In this document: piece after piece, positions 14,852 to 25,497 of the stretch
Layout of the letters: every line of letters begins with the position of its first letter
How positions within the stretch are numbered: position 1 is the stretch's first letter
DNA from: an uncultured Tenacibaculum sp.
Lineage (GTDB): Bacteria > Bacteroidota > Bacteroidia > Flavobacteriales > Flavobacteriaceae
Length of the DNA: 64,000 bases
Direction: 5' to 3'
NCBI GenBank assembly: GCA_947498055.1
Contig: CANMJA010000014.1
Location: forward strand, 1 to 64,000
The notes under the pieces: model-generated
Told to the model about the DNA's origin: nothing
Databases searched by the model: none
What the model saw: the letters and a program-made list of their open reading frames with translations, nothing else
Translations under genes and position numbers: made by a program

Positions 14852-15103
14852 TTTAATAAGAGTTTTTTAATTAATGTTATGGCAAATATATTTTTTTAAC
14901 ATAAAACATAAATTATTTTCATCGTTTTTGTTTTAAATTGCTTTTAAAACAAAATTAACGCAACCATGTTGCATTAAAAATTAAAACTTATTCATTGCTT
15001 TTTGCTATAAAAAATAAACTAATAATTGGTTTAACTTTTATTTATATTACTTTTAAAACTTTTTAAGATTTTTAATACGTTTATTTGTGTATCATTATAT
15101 TAT

Positions 15104-15868
15104 ATGCAAAAACTATTACTTTTCTTCTTTCTAATTTGTAGTATATTTTCTTTTTCACAAGATAAGAGAATAGAAATCACAGGCACTCTATTTGATAAAA
15201 TTGGAAAAGTAATAAATGCACATATTATTAATAAAAACACTAAAAAAGGTGCTTTTTCAGATGATAATGGCTCCTATACTATTAGAGTTAAATTGGGAGA
15301 TGAATTAGAAATCACCTCTATTCAACACCATACTGAAAAAAGAATTATTGCTAATATTATTATAAAAACAAAAAAACTAGATCTTAACTTACATTTAAAA
15401 GACTATTTATTAGAGGAAGTTGAAGTTAAAAAAACAAACTTATCTGGTATTTTAACTGCAGATTCTAAAAATATTAAAAATAGTGACCGTGAGATAGTAA
15501 TGAAAAATTTAGGCTTTAATCCGCATGTTAAAAAAATTCCGCAAATAGATAGAAAAATTTATACTGCCTCTTCTAGTGCTGGTTTAATTCCTTTAGACTT
15601 AATTATTAATACTATTACTGGTAGAATTGGTTTATTAAAAAAAGAGAAAAAGCTATTAGAAAAAGAACAAAAATTGAAAGCTATTGAAAACTTATATCGT
15701 AAATTGATAATACAACAATTAAAGATAGATAGCACTGAAGTAAGTCGTTTTATTTACTTTACACATTTTGATAAAGATTTTGAAAAAGCATATAAAGGAG
15801 ATGATTTAAAATTAATAGAATTTTTACAAAAGCAAGCCAAATTATTTAAAAAACAACAAAATAAATAA
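15104..15868 (+). CDS. Secreted carboxypeptidase-regulatory-like domain protein (paralogue 1)
   Basis: This 254-residue protein has a signal peptide (ending near FSFSQ) and a single carboxypeptidase-D regulatory-like beta domain (about 20-105) with the segments VINAHIINKNTKKGAFSDDNGSY and LGDELEITSIQHHT. The rest is a basic helical region. Stand-alone domains of this kind are common in Flavobacteriaceae envelopes and resemble the N-terminal domain of SusC receptors without the barrel. It is followed after two bases by a clear paralogue, so this is a tandem duplication and an operon with 15871 and probably 16710. Confidence 0.7.
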   Translation: MQKLLLFFFLICSIFSFSQDKRIEITGTLFDKIGKVINAHIINKNTKKGAFSDDNGSYTIRVKLGDELEITSIQHHTEKRIIANIIIKTKKLDLNLHLKDYLLEEVEVKKTNLSGILTADSKNIKNSDREIVMKNLGFNPHVKKIPQIDRKIYTASSSAGLIPLDLIINTITGRIGLLKKEKKLLEKEQKLKAIENLYRKLIIQQLKIDSTEVSRFIYFTHFDKDFEKAYKGDDLKLIEFLQKQAKLFKKQQNK

Positions 15869-15870
15869 TT

Positions 15871-16680
15871 TTGAAAAAAGTTCTACCTCTTTTAATTTTC
15901 TTATCTAGTTTAATTATACATGGCCAAAAAACACCAATTAATGGTAGTATTCAAGATAAATTAGGAAAAGTAATTAATGCACATATAATTAATAAAAACA
16001 CAAAAGAAGGTACTTTTTCTAATGAAAATGGTATTTTTATTATTAATGCTACTTTAGGAGATGAGTTAGAAATTACTTCTATTCAACACCATACACAAAA
16101 AGTAACTGTTGCTAATATTATAATTAAAACGAAAAAAATAAATATAAATCTACATTTAAAAGATTATGTATTAGACGAAGTAGAAATAAAAAAAACAAAT
16201 TTATATGGCTTTTTAGAAAGAGATTTTAAACAAACACCCGAAGATGTTGCTGTAGTTAAATCTAAAGGAGCCTTAGACTTTTCTAAAATTAATTTTGAAG
16301 AAAAGGTCATTCTTCCAGAGGATGAAATTGATAAATCTAAAGTGGATATCTCTAAAAAAACAGATCCTACTCAAAAATTTGAAGGTATTAGTCTTTTAAA
16401 ATTTTCCTTGTTTACAAGAAAAAAAGAAAAAAGACTAGCGCAAAAAATTGCCAGAGAAAAATTAGAAGATCAACTTACAAAAAATATAGTTAACTTAATT
16501 GGTAAACATGCATTTACAAAACACTATAAAATTCCTTCAGATAAAATTTATCACTTTATAAATTTTAATAGAAGCTCAGAACTAATAAATCTTGTAAAAA
16601 ATAAAGAAGTCTTTAAATTGATTGAGTTTTTAAAAGAGAAAAGTATCATTTATCTTAAAGAAATTAATAAAAACCCTTAA
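15871..16680 (+). CDS. Secreted carboxypeptidase-regulatory-like domain protein (paralogue 2)
   Basis: This 269-residue protein starts with TTG two bases after the preceding stop and opens with a signal peptide (KVLPLLIFLSSLIIHGQ). The domain at about 20-105 is nearly the same as in its neighbour (VINAHIINKNTKEGTFS, LGDELEITSIQHHTQK), while the helical C-terminal region has diverged. Function is unknown; binding of an envelope partner is only a guess. A TTG start in a tightly packed operon suggests translational coupling. Confidence 0.7.
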   Translation: MKKVLPLLIFLSSLIIHGQKTPINGSIQDKLGKVINAHIINKNTKEGTFSNENGIFIINATLGDELEITSIQHHTQKVTVANIIIKTKKININLHLKDYVLDEVEIKKTNLYGFLERDFKQTPEDVAVVKSKGALDFSKINFEEKVILPEDEIDKSKVDISKKTDPTQKFEGISLLKFSLFTRKKEKRLAQKIAREKLEDQLTKNIVNLIGKHAFTKHYKIPSDKIYHFINFNRSSELINLVKNKEVFKLIEFLKEKSIIYLKEINKNP

Positions 16681-16709
16681 TTTGGTCTAAAATTTGACTA
16701 GTGTCTTTT

Positions 16710-17201
16710 ATGAAAAAAATATTTTATCTTCTTTTTATAGCATCTTTCTTTTCTTTTTCTTCTCATAAATACTATATCGCTTTAACAGAAATAGAACATA
16801 ATGAAGAAAAAAAATCTGTTCAAATGATTATGAATGTCTTCATAGATGATATAGAAAAAGCAATAAATAAGGATTATGATACAAACTTACAATTAACTAC
16901 TAAAAAGGAGTTGAAAGATGTTGATCATTATTTTTCTATTTATCTAAATAAACATTTTAAGATTTCTATCAATAAAAAAGAACATACATATACGTTTATA
17001 GGCAAAGAATATGATGGTGATATTGTCTATTTTTATTTAGAAATAGAAAACATAGAACAAGTAAACATCATTGAAATTCAAAACAATATATTAATTAAAC
17101 ACTTTCCTGAGCAACAAAATCTAATTAAAGCCAAAATAAAAAACAATCGTAAAAGTTTATTTTTAACTAAAAAAAATGATAAAGGTTTGTTAAAGTTTTA
17201 A
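16710..17201 (+). CDS. DUF6702 family secreted protein
   Basis: This protein of about 163 residues starts best at ATG 16710 (MKKIFYLLFIASFFSF...), where a signal peptide begins at once; an in-frame GTG at 16701 would add three residues. The mature part begins HKYYIALTEIEHNEEKKSVQMIMNVF, the hallmark of DUF6702, followed by FIDDIEKAIN. The family's function is unknown. It lies 30 bases after the paralogous pair and may be in the same operon; in Flavobacteriaceae this family is often found next to such domain proteins and M1 peptidases, as it is here. Confidence 0.75.
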   Translation: MKKIFYLLFIASFFSFSSHKYYIALTEIEHNEEKKSVQMIMNVFIDDIEKAINKDYDTNLQLTTKKELKDVDHYFSIYLNKHFKISINKKEHTYTFIGKEYDGDIVYFYLEIENIEQVNIIEIQNNILIKHFPEQQNLIKAKIKNNRKSLFLTKKNDKGLLKF

Positions 17202-17358
17202 TAAAACTCTTCAGTTCTTAGTAATTTAGCCTTCATATATTACATTAAAATAAGGTTCATTAGAAATCTATGATTATAATAGATTATCTATTTATAAAGT
17301 TTGGGGAATTTTATAGCAAAACCAATTAAATAATTAATCAATCTTACAAATCTAAAAA

Positions 17359-19494
17359 ATGAAGAAAATTATTCTATTAATTTTCTCTATTTTGTTTTTA
17401 GCAACTTCTACTGTAGCTCAAAACAAAAAAAGAGAAACTCAAAAAGGACACACTAATCAAAATAAGTTTAAACAACTTAAAGACGTATTGGCAACTCCTA
17501 ATGATCAGCACACTGCTTCTGGTGCTCCAGGTAAAAAATATACGCAACAGAAAGTTGATTATAAAATGGATATCGTTTTAGATGATGAAAAGCAGAAAAT
17601 TACAGGAAGTGAAACTATCACTTATCACAATAATTCAGAAGATGAATTAGCTTACTTATGGGTACAATTAGATCAAAACATGCGTGCTTTAGATTCTAAG
17701 ACTCCAGATATTCAGTCTGGTAAAATCACCGAAAAAATGAGTAAAAGAAGATTTGATAGAAGTTTTGCTGAAAAAACATTTGATGGTGGATTTAAAATAA
17801 CTAGTGTTACTAATGTTAATGGAAGTAATTTATCGCATACCATTAATCAAACAATGATGCGTATTAATTTACCAACACCTTTAGCTTCTGGTGCTACTTT
17901 TTCATTTAATATAAAATGGTGGTACAATATCAACAACCATAGAACACAAGGAGGTAGATCTGGTTATGAGCATTTTCCTAAAGACAATAATAACAATTAT
18001 GTAATTGCGCAATTTTTTCCACGCTTGTGCGTCTATGATAACGTAGAAGGTTGGCAAAACGATCAATTTTGGGGAAGAAGTGAATTTGCTTTAGAGTTTG
18101 GTGATTATGAAGTAAATATTACTACTCCTGCAGATCATATGTTAGGTGCTACTGGAGTTCTTAAAAATGAGAATGAAGTATTAACCAAGAAGCAATTAAA
18201 AAGATTAAAACTTGCTAAAAAAACCTTTGATAAGCCTGTAATTATTGTTACTCAAAAAGAAGCAGAAGAAATTGAAAAGAAAAAATCTAAGAAAACAAAA
18301 ACATGGAAATTCTTTGCTGAAAATGTAAGAGATTATGCTTTTGCTACTTCTAGAAAATTTATTTGGGATGGAATGGCTGTAGATATTAATGGAAAAACAG
18401 TAATGGCATATTCTTATTATTCTAAAGAAGCAAATCCTTTATATGGAGATCATTCTACAAGAGCTGTAGCACAAACTTTAAAAACATATTCGAGATATAC
18501 TTTTGATTATCCATACCACAAAGCCATTTCTGTAGATGGGCAAATGGGAATGGAATATCCTCAGATTTGTTTTAATCCTGGTAGGCCTAATCCAGATGGA
18601 ACTTATTCTGATAGAGTAAAATATCTAATGATTAAAGTTACGGTTCATGAAGTAGGTCATAACTTCTTTCCTATGATTGTTAATTCTGATGAACGTAAAT
18701 GGACTTGGATGGATGAAGGGTTAAATTCTTTTGTAGAAATGTTAGCAGAAAAAGATTATGATAAAGATTTTCCAATAGTAAGAGGTTTACCAAAGAATAT
18801 TGTTGGTTACATGGGAGGAGATCAATCTAAAATTGCGCCTATCATGTCTAAAGGTGATAATGTATATGAATTTGGTAATAATGCGTATGGAAAACCTGCA
18901 ACTGCATTATGGATTTTGAGAGAAACTATTATGGGACATGAGTTATTCGATTACGCTTTTCAAACATATGCTAAACGCTGGAAATTTAAGCATCCAACAC
19001 CAGAAGATTTCTTTAGATCTATGGAAGATGCTTCTGCAATGGATTTAGATTGGTTTTGGAGAGGATGGTTTTATACAACAGATGTAACAGATATTGGTAT
19101 CAAAGGAGTTAAAAAATTCTATACAAAAAACACAAATAGCGAAACTGTTGAATTTGTTGAAGATACTACAAAAGGTTTAGGTTTTGGTTCTAGTAAAAAT
19201 CCGAACTCTAAATTTCACTATGAAATTACATACAACAAACCTGGCGGTTTAGTAATGCCAATTATTGTTGAATTTACTTACAAAGACGGTACTAAAGAAA
19301 GAAAGACCTATCCAGCTCAAATATGGAGATTAAATGATAATGAAATTACAAAAGTATTTTCTTCTTCTAAAGAAATAACAAATATTGCTCTTGACCCAGA
19401 TTTAGAAACTGCTGATGTAGATACTTCTAATAACAATTGGCCTAAAGAAAAAGAAAGTAAATTTGATAAGTTTAAAAACAAAATGAAAGGATAA
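17359..19494 (+). CDS. M1 family metallopeptidase, tandem copy 1
   Basis: This 711-residue secreted peptidase has a signal peptide (LFLATSTVAQ) and an M1-like beta domain with YHNNSEDELAYLWVQLDQNMRA. The catalytic site is His430-ExxHis434 (HEVGHNFFPM) with Glu453 (WTWMDEGLNSF). The C-terminal part carries the conserved GLVMPIIVEFTYKDGT beta domain. It is a paralogue of the next gene; both have the first zinc His at residue 430. The two probably arose by tandem duplication but have separate terminators, so they may be expressed independently. Confidence 0.88.
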   Translation: MKKIILLIFSILFLATSTVAQNKKRETQKGHTNQNKFKQLKDVLATPNDQHTASGAPGKKYTQQKVDYKMDIVLDDEKQKITGSETITYHNNSEDELAYLWVQLDQNMRALDSKTPDIQSGKITEKMSKRRFDRSFAEKTFDGGFKITSVTNVNGSNLSHTINQTMMRINLPTPLASGATFSFNIKWWYNINNHRTQGGRSGYEHFPKDNNNNYVIAQFFPRLCVYDNVEGWQNDQFWGRSEFALEFGDYEVNITTPADHMLGATGVLKNENEVLTKKQLKRLKLAKKTFDKPVIIVTQKEAEEIEKKKSKKTKTWKFFAENVRDYAFATSRKFIWDGMAVDINGKTVMAYSYYSKEANPLYGDHSTRAVAQTLKTYSRYTFDYPYHKAISVDGQMGMEYPQICFNPGRPNPDGTYSDRVKYLMIKVTVHEVGHNFFPMIVNSDERKWTWMDEGLNSFVEMLAEKDYDKDFPIVRGLPKNIVGYMGGDQSKIAPIMSKGDNVYEFGNNAYGKPATALWILRETIMGHELFDYAFQTYAKRWKFKHPTPEDFFRSMEDASAMDLDWFWRGWFYTTDVTDIGIKGVKKFYTKNTNSETVEFVEDTTKGLGFGSSKNPNSKFHYEITYNKPGGLVMPIIVEFTYKDGTKERKTYPAQIWRLNDNEITKVFSSSKEITNIALDPDLETADVDTSNNNWPKEKESKFDKFKNKMKG

Positions 19495-19520
19495 AAACTT
19501 AATAACATATTACTAATTTT

Positions 19521-19560
19521 AAAAAAGTAGCATATATTTTTATATGTTACTTTTTTTTAT
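19521..19560 (+). terminator. Terminator after M1 copy 1
   Basis: AAAAAAGTAGCATATA (19521-19536) pairs, with one mismatch, with TATATGTTACTTTTTT (19541-19556), followed by more T. It lies 26 bases after the stop. Confidence 0.75.
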
Positions 19561-19665
19561 TTTAAAATTTGTGGTAAAGATTTGTTAATTTTCACATCAA
19601 AATATCTCTTTGATCATATAAATTCAGTAATTTTCACATCATTTTTAAATCAACTATACACAATA

Positions 19666-21894
19666 ATGAAAAAACTTTCTATTTTCTTATTTTCTGTTCT
19701 ATTCATTTCTTTTTCCGTTTTAGCACAAGAAACTGAGAAAAAATCACAAACAGGACATACAGATGACAATAAATTTCGTCAGTTAAAAGACGTATTAGCT
19801 ACTCCAAACACGCAGAGAAACGCTTCTGGTGCTCCTGGGTATGATTATACGCAACAAAAAGTAGATTATGTAATGAAAATTCGAGTTGATGAAGCAAATA
19901 ATAAGCTTTATGGTGACGAAACAATTACATATCATAATAATTCAAAAGATAATCTTGAATATTTATGGGTACAATTAGATCAAAACATGAGAGCACCTGA
20001 TTCACAAACTCCTTTATTAGAATCTAAAAATGTTAGTGGGTGGCAAACACATGATGCATTTATTCAAGAGAATATGGGGAAAAGAAAAGACTTCGGGTTT
20101 AAAATAGAAGCTGTAAAATACCAAGATGGTAGAGATTTATCTTATACCATAAACAATACAATGATGCGTATCAATTTAGCAAAACCTATTGCTTCTGGCT
20201 CTAAATTTACTTTTAAAATTAAATGGAATTATTTAATTAATAATTCTGTAGAAGATGGAGGTCGTTCTGGATTTGAGCAATTTACAGATGGTAATAAGTC
20301 TTATACAATTGCACAATTTTTCCCAAGGTTATGTGTCTATGATAATGTAGAAGGATGGCAAAATATGCAATTTTGGGGAAGAAGTGAATTTGCTTTAGAA
20401 TTTGGAGATTATGATGTTAAAATTACTGTTCCTAGAGATCACATATTAGATGCTACTGGCGAACTTCAAAACGAAAAAGATGTTTTAACTAAAGAACAAC
20501 GTAATCGTTGGGAAAAAGCAAGAAAATCATATAAAGACCCAGTGTTCATTGTAACACAAGCAGAAGCAGAAGCTAATGAAAAACAAAAAGCAACCAATAC
20601 TAAAACATGGCATTTTAAAGCAAAAAATGTACGTGACTATGCATTTGCTTCTTCTAGAAAATATATTTGGGATGCAATGGCTGTTAATATTAATGGTAAA
20701 ACCGTTATGGCCGTATCTTTATACCCAAAAGAAGGAAACCCTTTATGGGAGGAGCACTCAACAAGAGTGGTTGCTAACACCTTAGAAGAATACTCTAAAT
20801 TAACTTTCGATTATCCATATCCTAAAGCTATTTCTGTTCATGCAAAACGTCAAGGAATGGAATATCCTATGATTTGTTTTAATTTTGGTCGTCCGAATGC
20901 TGATGGAACCTATTCAGATAGAGTTAAAAATCGTATGATTGGAGTAATTACACATGAAGTTGGCCATAATTTTTTCCCAATGATTGTTAATTCAGATGAA
21001 CGTCAGTGGACTTGGATGGATGAAGGTTTGAATTCTTTTGTTCAAATGCTTGCTGAATTAGATTATGATCCTAACTTCCCTGTTCGTAGCTTACCTAAAG
21101 GAATAAGAGGATATATGAGTTTAGATCAAGATCGTTTATCTCCTATTATGTCTCAAGGTGATTATGTAAAAAACTTTGGTCCAAACGCTTACACAAAACC
21201 TGCAGCTGGTTTATACATGTTAAGGCAAACTATTATGGGACCAGAATTATTTGATTTTGCTTTTAGAACATACTCTAAACGTTGGATGTTTAAACACCCA
21301 ACACCTGCCGATTTTTTTAGAACTATGGAAGATGCATCTGGTATGGATTTGGATTGGTTTTGGAGAGGTTGGTTTTACACAACAGATTATTGCGATATAG
21401 CTATTAAAGAGGTGAAAAAATTATATATCACTAATAAAAAAAGTGATCGTGCAAAGGAGCTAATTAAAAAAAGCCCAAGATATAAAGCTTATTTTGAGTC
21501 TATAGGAGATTTTGTGTTTTTAACAGATAAAAAAGAAGACGCTAATATTAATAAACTTAAAAATTATGTTGCTAGCTTACCTGACAACCAAAAAACGGCT
21601 TTAAAATCGATTCCAAAATATATGTATCAGGTAGAATTTGAAAAACCTGGAGGTTTAGTTTTGCCTATTATTGTAGAGCTTACTTATGCCGATGGTACTA
21701 AAAAACGTGAAAAGTATCCTGCAGAAATATGGAAAAAAAATGACACCAAAGTATTTAAAGTTTTTGCTTCAAATAAAGAAATAAAAAGTATTGTAGTAGA
21801 TCCTGATTTAGAAACTGCTGACATTAATACTCAAAATAATAGCTGGCCTAAACAGACAGAAACTAAATTTGATAAATTCAAAAAAAGAAAATAA
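19666..21894 (+). CDS. M1 family metallopeptidase, tandem copy 2
   Basis: This protein of 742 residues starts at ATG 19666, because the signal peptide (MKKLSIFLFSVLFISFSVLAQ) begins there; the open frame upstream to 19582 is not signal-like. Domain order follows copy 1: M1 beta domain, catalytic site His430-ExxHis434 with WTWMDEGLNSF, and the GLVLPIIVELTYADGT C-terminal domain. An extra segment of about 40 residues before the last domain (NKKSDRAKELIKKSPRY onward) is absent from copy 1. Both are likely periplasmic or surface peptidases with related substrates. Confidence 0.88.
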   Translation: MKKLSIFLFSVLFISFSVLAQETEKKSQTGHTDDNKFRQLKDVLATPNTQRNASGAPGYDYTQQKVDYVMKIRVDEANNKLYGDETITYHNNSKDNLEYLWVQLDQNMRAPDSQTPLLESKNVSGWQTHDAFIQENMGKRKDFGFKIEAVKYQDGRDLSYTINNTMMRINLAKPIASGSKFTFKIKWNYLINNSVEDGGRSGFEQFTDGNKSYTIAQFFPRLCVYDNVEGWQNMQFWGRSEFALEFGDYDVKITVPRDHILDATGELQNEKDVLTKEQRNRWEKARKSYKDPVFIVTQAEAEANEKQKATNTKTWHFKAKNVRDYAFASSRKYIWDAMAVNINGKTVMAVSLYPKEGNPLWEEHSTRVVANTLEEYSKLTFDYPYPKAISVHAKRQGMEYPMICFNFGRPNADGTYSDRVKNRMIGVITHEVGHNFFPMIVNSDERQWTWMDEGLNSFVQMLAELDYDPNFPVRSLPKGIRGYMSLDQDRLSPIMSQGDYVKNFGPNAYTKPAAGLYMLRQTIMGPELFDFAFRTYSKRWMFKHPTPADFFRTMEDASGMDLDWFWRGWFYTTDYCDIAIKEVKKLYITNKKSDRAKELIKKSPRYKAYFESIGDFVFLTDKKEDANINKLKNYVASLPDNQKTALKSIPKYMYQVEFEKPGGLVLPIIVELTYADGTKKREKYPAEIWKKNDTKVFKVFASNKEIKSIVVDPDLETADINTQNNSWPKQTETKFDKFKKRK

Positions 21895-21903
21895 TTCTAG
21901 ATT

Positions 21904-21931
21904 AAAAAACCGCAATTAATTGCGGTTTTTT
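21904..21931. terminator. Terminator after M1 copy 2
   Basis: AAAAAACCGCAATT is followed at once by its perfect inverted copy AATTGCGGTTTTTT. It works in both directions and separates the peptidase from the Crp-family gene. Confidence 0.85.
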
Positions 21932-21954
21932 AATTTCTAAATATCACCTTTTTA

Positions 21955-22521
21955 ATGAAAATTTTAATCGATTATATAAATAAAATACATCCATTAAATA
22001 AAAATGAAATTAACAGTATTACAGATGCTTTTATTCCAAAAAAAGTAAAACGTAATACTTCTATTACTAAAAACGGCATCGTTGCTGACACTATCTATTT
22101 TCTTGAAAAGGGAGTTGTAAAAGGATACCAGAATGATGATGGAAAACTTATTGTAAATCATTTAATAGAATCTGGTAATTTTTTTGTTGATTTTAATAGT
22201 TTTCAAAACAGAACAGTAGCTTTAGATGTTTTTGAAACTGTTACCAATTGTGATATTTATACATTATCTAAAGCAAATTTTAACTCGTTAAATAATAACA
22301 CTTCTTTTTTTAAAATTCTTATTAACTCTATACATAGTTCTGCTTTAACCTGTAAAATGGAACGTATTAATGATTTTCAAAAATTAACCGCTAAAGAAAG
22401 GTATTTAAAAATGCTTAAAGAAAGTCCAAATCTAGTAAATACGGTTACTATAAACGATTTATCTTCCTACTTAGGTATTGAAGCACCATCTTTAAGTAGA
22501 ATTAGAAAACAAATTTTCTAA
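21955..22521 (+). CDS. Crp/Fnr family transcriptional regulator
   Basis: This 188-residue protein has an N-terminal cyclic-nucleotide-binding-like beta barrel (about 20-120; DTIYFLEKGVVKGY, GNFFVDFNSF) and a C-terminal helix-turn-helix (TINDLSSYLGIEAPSLSRIRKQ). It lacks cysteines for an Fnr-type iron-sulphur cluster and has no obvious cAMP arginine, as usual in small Bacteroidota members. The epimerase gene follows by 62 bases on the same strand and is a likely target. Confidence 0.88.
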   Translation: MKILIDYINKIHPLNKNEINSITDAFIPKKVKRNTSITKNGIVADTIYFLEKGVVKGYQNDDGKLIVNHLIESGNFFVDFNSFQNRTVALDVFETVTNCDIYTLSKANFNSLNNNTSFFKILINSIHSSALTCKMERINDFQKLTAKERYLKMLKESPNLVNTVTINDLSSYLGIEAPSLSRIRKQIF

Positions 22522-22583
22522 CATTTGTTATTTTTCAACTTCTAATTATACTGGATATTTGATTGATATAATTTCGGTATAAA

Positions 22584-23585
22584 ATGAATCAAAAAAGTTT
22601 AGTTACAGGTGCAAATGGCCATTTAGGTTATAATCTTTGTAAATTATTAATTGAAAAAAACATTGAAGTAGTTGCTACTTATAGAAATGAAAAAAACAAA
22701 AAAATTTTACTCGAGCTTGGTTGTGAAATTACTCATGTAGATATTATGAATAAAAGCTCTATGATAGAAGCTTTTAAAGGTGTCACAAATTTATATGCTG
22801 TAGGAGCCTCTTTTAAAATGTGGTCTAAAAATCCAAAAAAAGAAATTTACGATAACAACGTAGAAGGCACCAGAAATTTATTTGAAGCTGCATTTATTAA
22901 CGGAGTTAAAAATATTTTATATGTAAGCTCTGTAGCTGCTTTAGATTTCACTAAACTTCCTGCAAAAGAAAGTAATGGCTATAATACAGACAGAAGAAAT
23001 TGGTATTACAATTCAAAAAATGACTCTGATAAATTAGCTATTGAACTTAGTAAAAAATACAATATTAGAACTGTCTTAATTTTACCATCTGCAATGATTG
23101 GTAGTATAGCTCATAACTTAAGTTATTCTAATAAATTGGTCTATCAAATAATGAATGGAGAAATGGTAGCTGATACTAACATAACTTTAAATTGGATTGA
23201 TGTAAAGGATGTGGCTATGGGAGCATATTTAGCCATGAAAAAAGGAAGAAATAGAGAACGCTATATACTAGCTAATGAAAAACATACTTCTATTCAAGAA
23301 AGTGTAAATATAGCTTCTAAAGAATTTTCTAGTTTAAAATTAAAAACACCTCCCAAGGTTCCTAAGTTTTTATTATATATAGTTGCTTTTTTTATGGAAA
23401 TTGGTAGTAAAATAACAGGTAAAGAGCCTTTATTGAAAAGAGAATATATAAAAATGTTTTATGGTTTGCATCAAGATTATGATATTAGTAAAGCTAAAAC
23501 TGAATTAGGATTTCAACCTACAAACTCAAAAACGACTTTAATTAATGCTTTGGCTTATTTAAAAAACGAATGGAACAATTCATAA
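22584..23585 (+). CDS. NAD-dependent epimerase/dehydratase family protein
   Basis: This 333-residue extended SDR has the NAD(P) motif TGANGHLGYNL (residues 8-18) and the SSVAAL segment. Of the active-site YxxxK, it has Tyr in NWYYNSKNDSDKLA with Lys following. It resembles dihydroflavonol reductase-like enzymes; the substrate cannot be read from sequence. It follows the Crp-family gene and ends before a long bidirectional terminator, so the two genes form a small unit, possibly regulated together. Confidence 0.82.
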   Translation: MNQKSLVTGANGHLGYNLCKLLIEKNIEVVATYRNEKNKKILLELGCEITHVDIMNKSSMIEAFKGVTNLYAVGASFKMWSKNPKKEIYDNNVEGTRNLFEAAFINGVKNILYVSSVAALDFTKLPAKESNGYNTDRRNWYYNSKNDSDKLAIELSKKYNIRTVLILPSAMIGSIAHNLSYSNKLVYQIMNGEMVADTNITLNWIDVKDVAMGAYLAMKKGRNRERYILANEKHTSIQESVNIASKEFSSLKLKTPPKVPKFLLYIVAFFMEIGSKITGKEPLLKREYIKMFYGLHQDYDISKAKTELGFQPTNSKTTLINALAYLKNEWNNS

Positions 23586-23611
23586 ACTTTAGCATCAGAG
23601 TTCTATAAAAT

Positions 23612-23647
23612 AAAAAAATCAAAGATGTTAACATCTTTGATTTTTTT
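23612..23647. terminator. Bidirectional terminator, 36-base palindrome
   Basis: An 18-base arm (AAAAAAATCAAAGATGTT) is followed at once by its perfect inverted copy ending in a T-run. It lies between the convergent epimerase and ABC-F genes and serves both strands. Confidence 0.9.
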
Positions 23648-23692
23648 ATTCTCTATTTGTACGTATAAAATCTAAAATTGATTATTTAATTT

Positions 23693-25318
<1,626 letters not shown>

Positions 25319-25497
25319 TTATTTTTTTAAATTCGATGCAAAAGTATTAAAAACTCTAGTCTTTTATCGCATTTGTACTTAATAAATTATAAGTACTAAA
25401 AATAGCTTCTAATTTTAATATTAACATCTAATTAACATCAAATTCTACTTCATATCTCTATTTTTGAGCGTTAGTAATTTTTCCTTTTGAAAGAAAT

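Noticed and set aside
14960..14972. Inverted repeat GCAAC-CAT-GTTGC upstream of the subtilase gene
   Set aside because: It is short and single; five-base arms occur by chance in this composition, so I do not call an operator.
19582..19665. N-terminal extension of the second M1 peptidase
   Set aside because: The 28 upstream residues are not a signal peptide, while one begins exactly at 19666.
11745..21894. A single protease operon
   Set aside because: Genes lie on both strands and are separated by clear terminators; they are neighbours rather than one unit.
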